Assembly: GCA_003165115.1 (NCBI GenBank)
Contig: PLSJ01000280.1
Location: 1 to 5,840, forward strand
Source of the DNA: Syntrophaceae bacterium
GTDB taxonomy: Bacteria; Desulfobacterota; Syntrophorhabdia; Syntrophorhabdales; WCHB1-27
Direction of reading: 5' to 3'
DNA: 5,840 bases
Position numbers and translations under genes: made by a program. Positions 4,857 to 5,840 of the stretch are shown in pieces. The notes beneath the pieces were generated by a model. The model was not told the origin of the DNA. It made no database searches and saw nothing but the letters and a program-made list of their open reading frames with translations. The stretch's first letter is position 1; each line of letters opens with the position of its first letter.

Positions 4857-5840
4857 TCGCCGTGGCTCTCCTCGCTGCTGGCCACGTCGCCGGTAGCCAC
4901 GTCGCCAGCACGCACGGCTTCAGCGGCGCCGACGGTGCCCTCCTCGCGACGGTCTTCGTGCTGATAGCGGGCTCGGCCGTCCTCTCCCTGGCCGAGACCG
5001 GTCTCACCCGCACCTCGCGCGCCCGCGCCAAGTCCCTCGAGGACGACCGTCAGAGGGGCGCCCGGTCGCTTCGCCGCTTGGTCGAGGACCCGGAGGCCTT
5101 CCTGGCCCCTATCCTGCTCCTCGTCCTTTTGTGCCAGCTCGTCGCCGCCACGCTGGTCGGCGTCATCGCGGCACAGGTCTTCGGCCCGATCGGCGTCGCC
5201 GTCGCGACGGTGTTCGAGGTCGTGGTCATATTCGTCTTCTCGGAGGCCGTGCCGAAACAGTGGGCCGTGCGCCACTCGGACCGCGCCGCCCTCCTCGCGG
5301 CCCCTTTGGTCACCACCCTCGTCCGTTTCCCGCCCACCCGTGTCGTGTCGAGCGCCCTCATCGGGCTCGCCCGCCTCATCACCCCGGGCGGGCGGGGCAC
5401 CAGGATCGAGCCGGACGTCACCGAGTCCGAGCTTCTCGCTTTCGCCGACGTCGCGGCGCTGGACGAGGCCATCGAGAGCGACGAGAGGGTCCTCATCCAC
5501 TCGATCATCGAGTTCGGGGACACGATTGTGAGAGAGGTCATGGTGCCGCGACCCGACGTTGTCGCGGTCGAGGAGTCCCTCGAGACCGGCGCCGTGCTCG
5601 AACGGGCGATAGAGGCCGGCTACAGCCGCATCCCGGTCTTCAACCAGAGCCTCGACGACGTCGTCGGCATCGCCTTCACAAAGGACCTCATCCGCGCCGC
5701 GCGAAGCGGCAAGGAGCACAACCCGGTGAGCGAGATATGCCGGCCTGCGAACTACGTCCCGGAGACCAAGCGCGTCGCCCCGCTCATGCGCGAGATGCAG
5801 GCGGGCCAGTTCCACCTCGCCGTCGTCATCGACGAGTACG
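4853..5840 (+). CDS. CNNM/CBS-domain membrane protein, CorC/hemolysin-C (TlyC) family, truncated by the window
   Basis: Predicted inner-membrane protein of the CNNM-CBS family, associated with Mg2+/Co2+ efflux or homeostasis. The frame is open from GTG at 4853 to the window end (329 residues) with no stop. Membrane segments lie at about 29-46, 86-107 and 113-130, with the family motif SEAVPK (130-135) after the third. A linker (RFPPTRVVSSALIGLARLITPG) leads to HSIIEFGDTIVREVMVPRPD (216-235), the start of the paired CBS domains. The visible sequence ends in VVIDEY, which normally continues into a conserved GGT stretch in CBS2, so a CBS2 end and perhaps a CorC_HlyC domain are missing. The GTG overlaps the ybeY TGA by four bases. 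In Actinobacteria this gene commonly follows ybeY and precedes era. The substrate is not known from sequence. Style is strongly actinobacterial. Confidence 0.92.
   Translation, partial: MIAVALLAAGHVAGSHVASTHGFSGADGALLATVFVLIAGSAVLSLAETGLTRTSRARAKSLEDDRQRGARSLRRLVEDPEAFLAPILLLVLLCQLVAATLVGVIAAQVFGPIGVAVATVFEVVVIFVFSEAVPKQWAVRHSDRAALLAAPLVTTLVRFPPTRVVSSALIGLARLITPGGRGTRIEPDVTESELLAFADVAALDEAIESDERVLIHSIIEFGDTIVREVMVPRPDVVAVEESLETGAVLERAIEAGYSRIPVFNQSLDDVVGIAFTKDLIRAARSGKEHNPVSEICRPANYVPETKRVAPLMREMQAGQFHLAVVIDEY

Noticed and set aside
4850..5815. 321-residue minus-strand frame opposite the corC-like gene
   Set aside because: It is a typical shadow frame in very GC-rich DNA, dominated by Asp/Glu/Arg/Gly, while the opposite strand gives a clear CNNM/CBS protein.

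Overview
The window appears to join DNA of two bacterial styles. The left part (about 1-3930) reads as a diderm, moderately GC-rich Desulfobacterota/Deltaproteobacteria-type genome. It carries three lipoprotein genes of the outer-membrane/peptidoglycan interface, and the first two thirds of its phoH gene is delta-like. The right part (about 3976-5840) has much higher GC, codons ending almost only in G or C, and protein sequences resembling high-GC Actinobacteria, most like Acidimicrobiia. As an example of the contrast, 46 of 60 bases are G/C in 5281-5340 against 33 of 60 in 1861-1920. The switch lies inside one uninterrupted reading frame, phoH, near its Walker B motif. It could be a metagenome assembly chimera or a true recombination/transfer junction. 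The sequence alone cannot decide, and this should be settled before any biology is built on linkage across it. Taxonomic statements come from my memory of protein families, not from a search.

Left block (minus strand, read from 2906 down to 188): (1) an Lpp/OprI-like alanine-zipper lipoprotein with a perfect Shine-Dalgarno and a C-terminal Arg-Lys; (2) a strong 15-bp hairpin without a U-tract; (3) a lipoprotein with TPR-like repeats, a coiled coil and a YafK-like (COG3034) YkuD domain; (4) a lipoprotein with LysM, an ErfK/YbiS-like YkuD domain and SPOR. In E. coli, ErfK/YbiS/YcfS attach Braun lipoprotein to peptidoglycan through its terminal Lys, and YafK (DpaA) releases it. The inferred picture is therefore a compact cassette for covalent outer-membrane to cell-wall tethering: substrate, probable ligase, and a second YkuD enzyme of the releasing family.

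Far left (1-187): a roughly 136-bp imperfect palindrome with 23-bp perfect ends, followed by a 14-bp tandem duplication and a short T-run. No gene is recognisable there.

Middle (2923-3237): the divergent intergenic region between the lipoprotein gene and phoH, with a possible small ORF on the minus strand and an extended -10 promoter for phoH.

Right block (plus strand): phoH, ybeY and a truncated CorC/hemolysin-C-type gene, each overlapping the next by GTGA. The order is the RNA-processing/ribosome-maturation neighbourhood of Actinobacteria. The HD-hydrolase gene that often sits between phoH and ybeY in delta-type genomes is absent.
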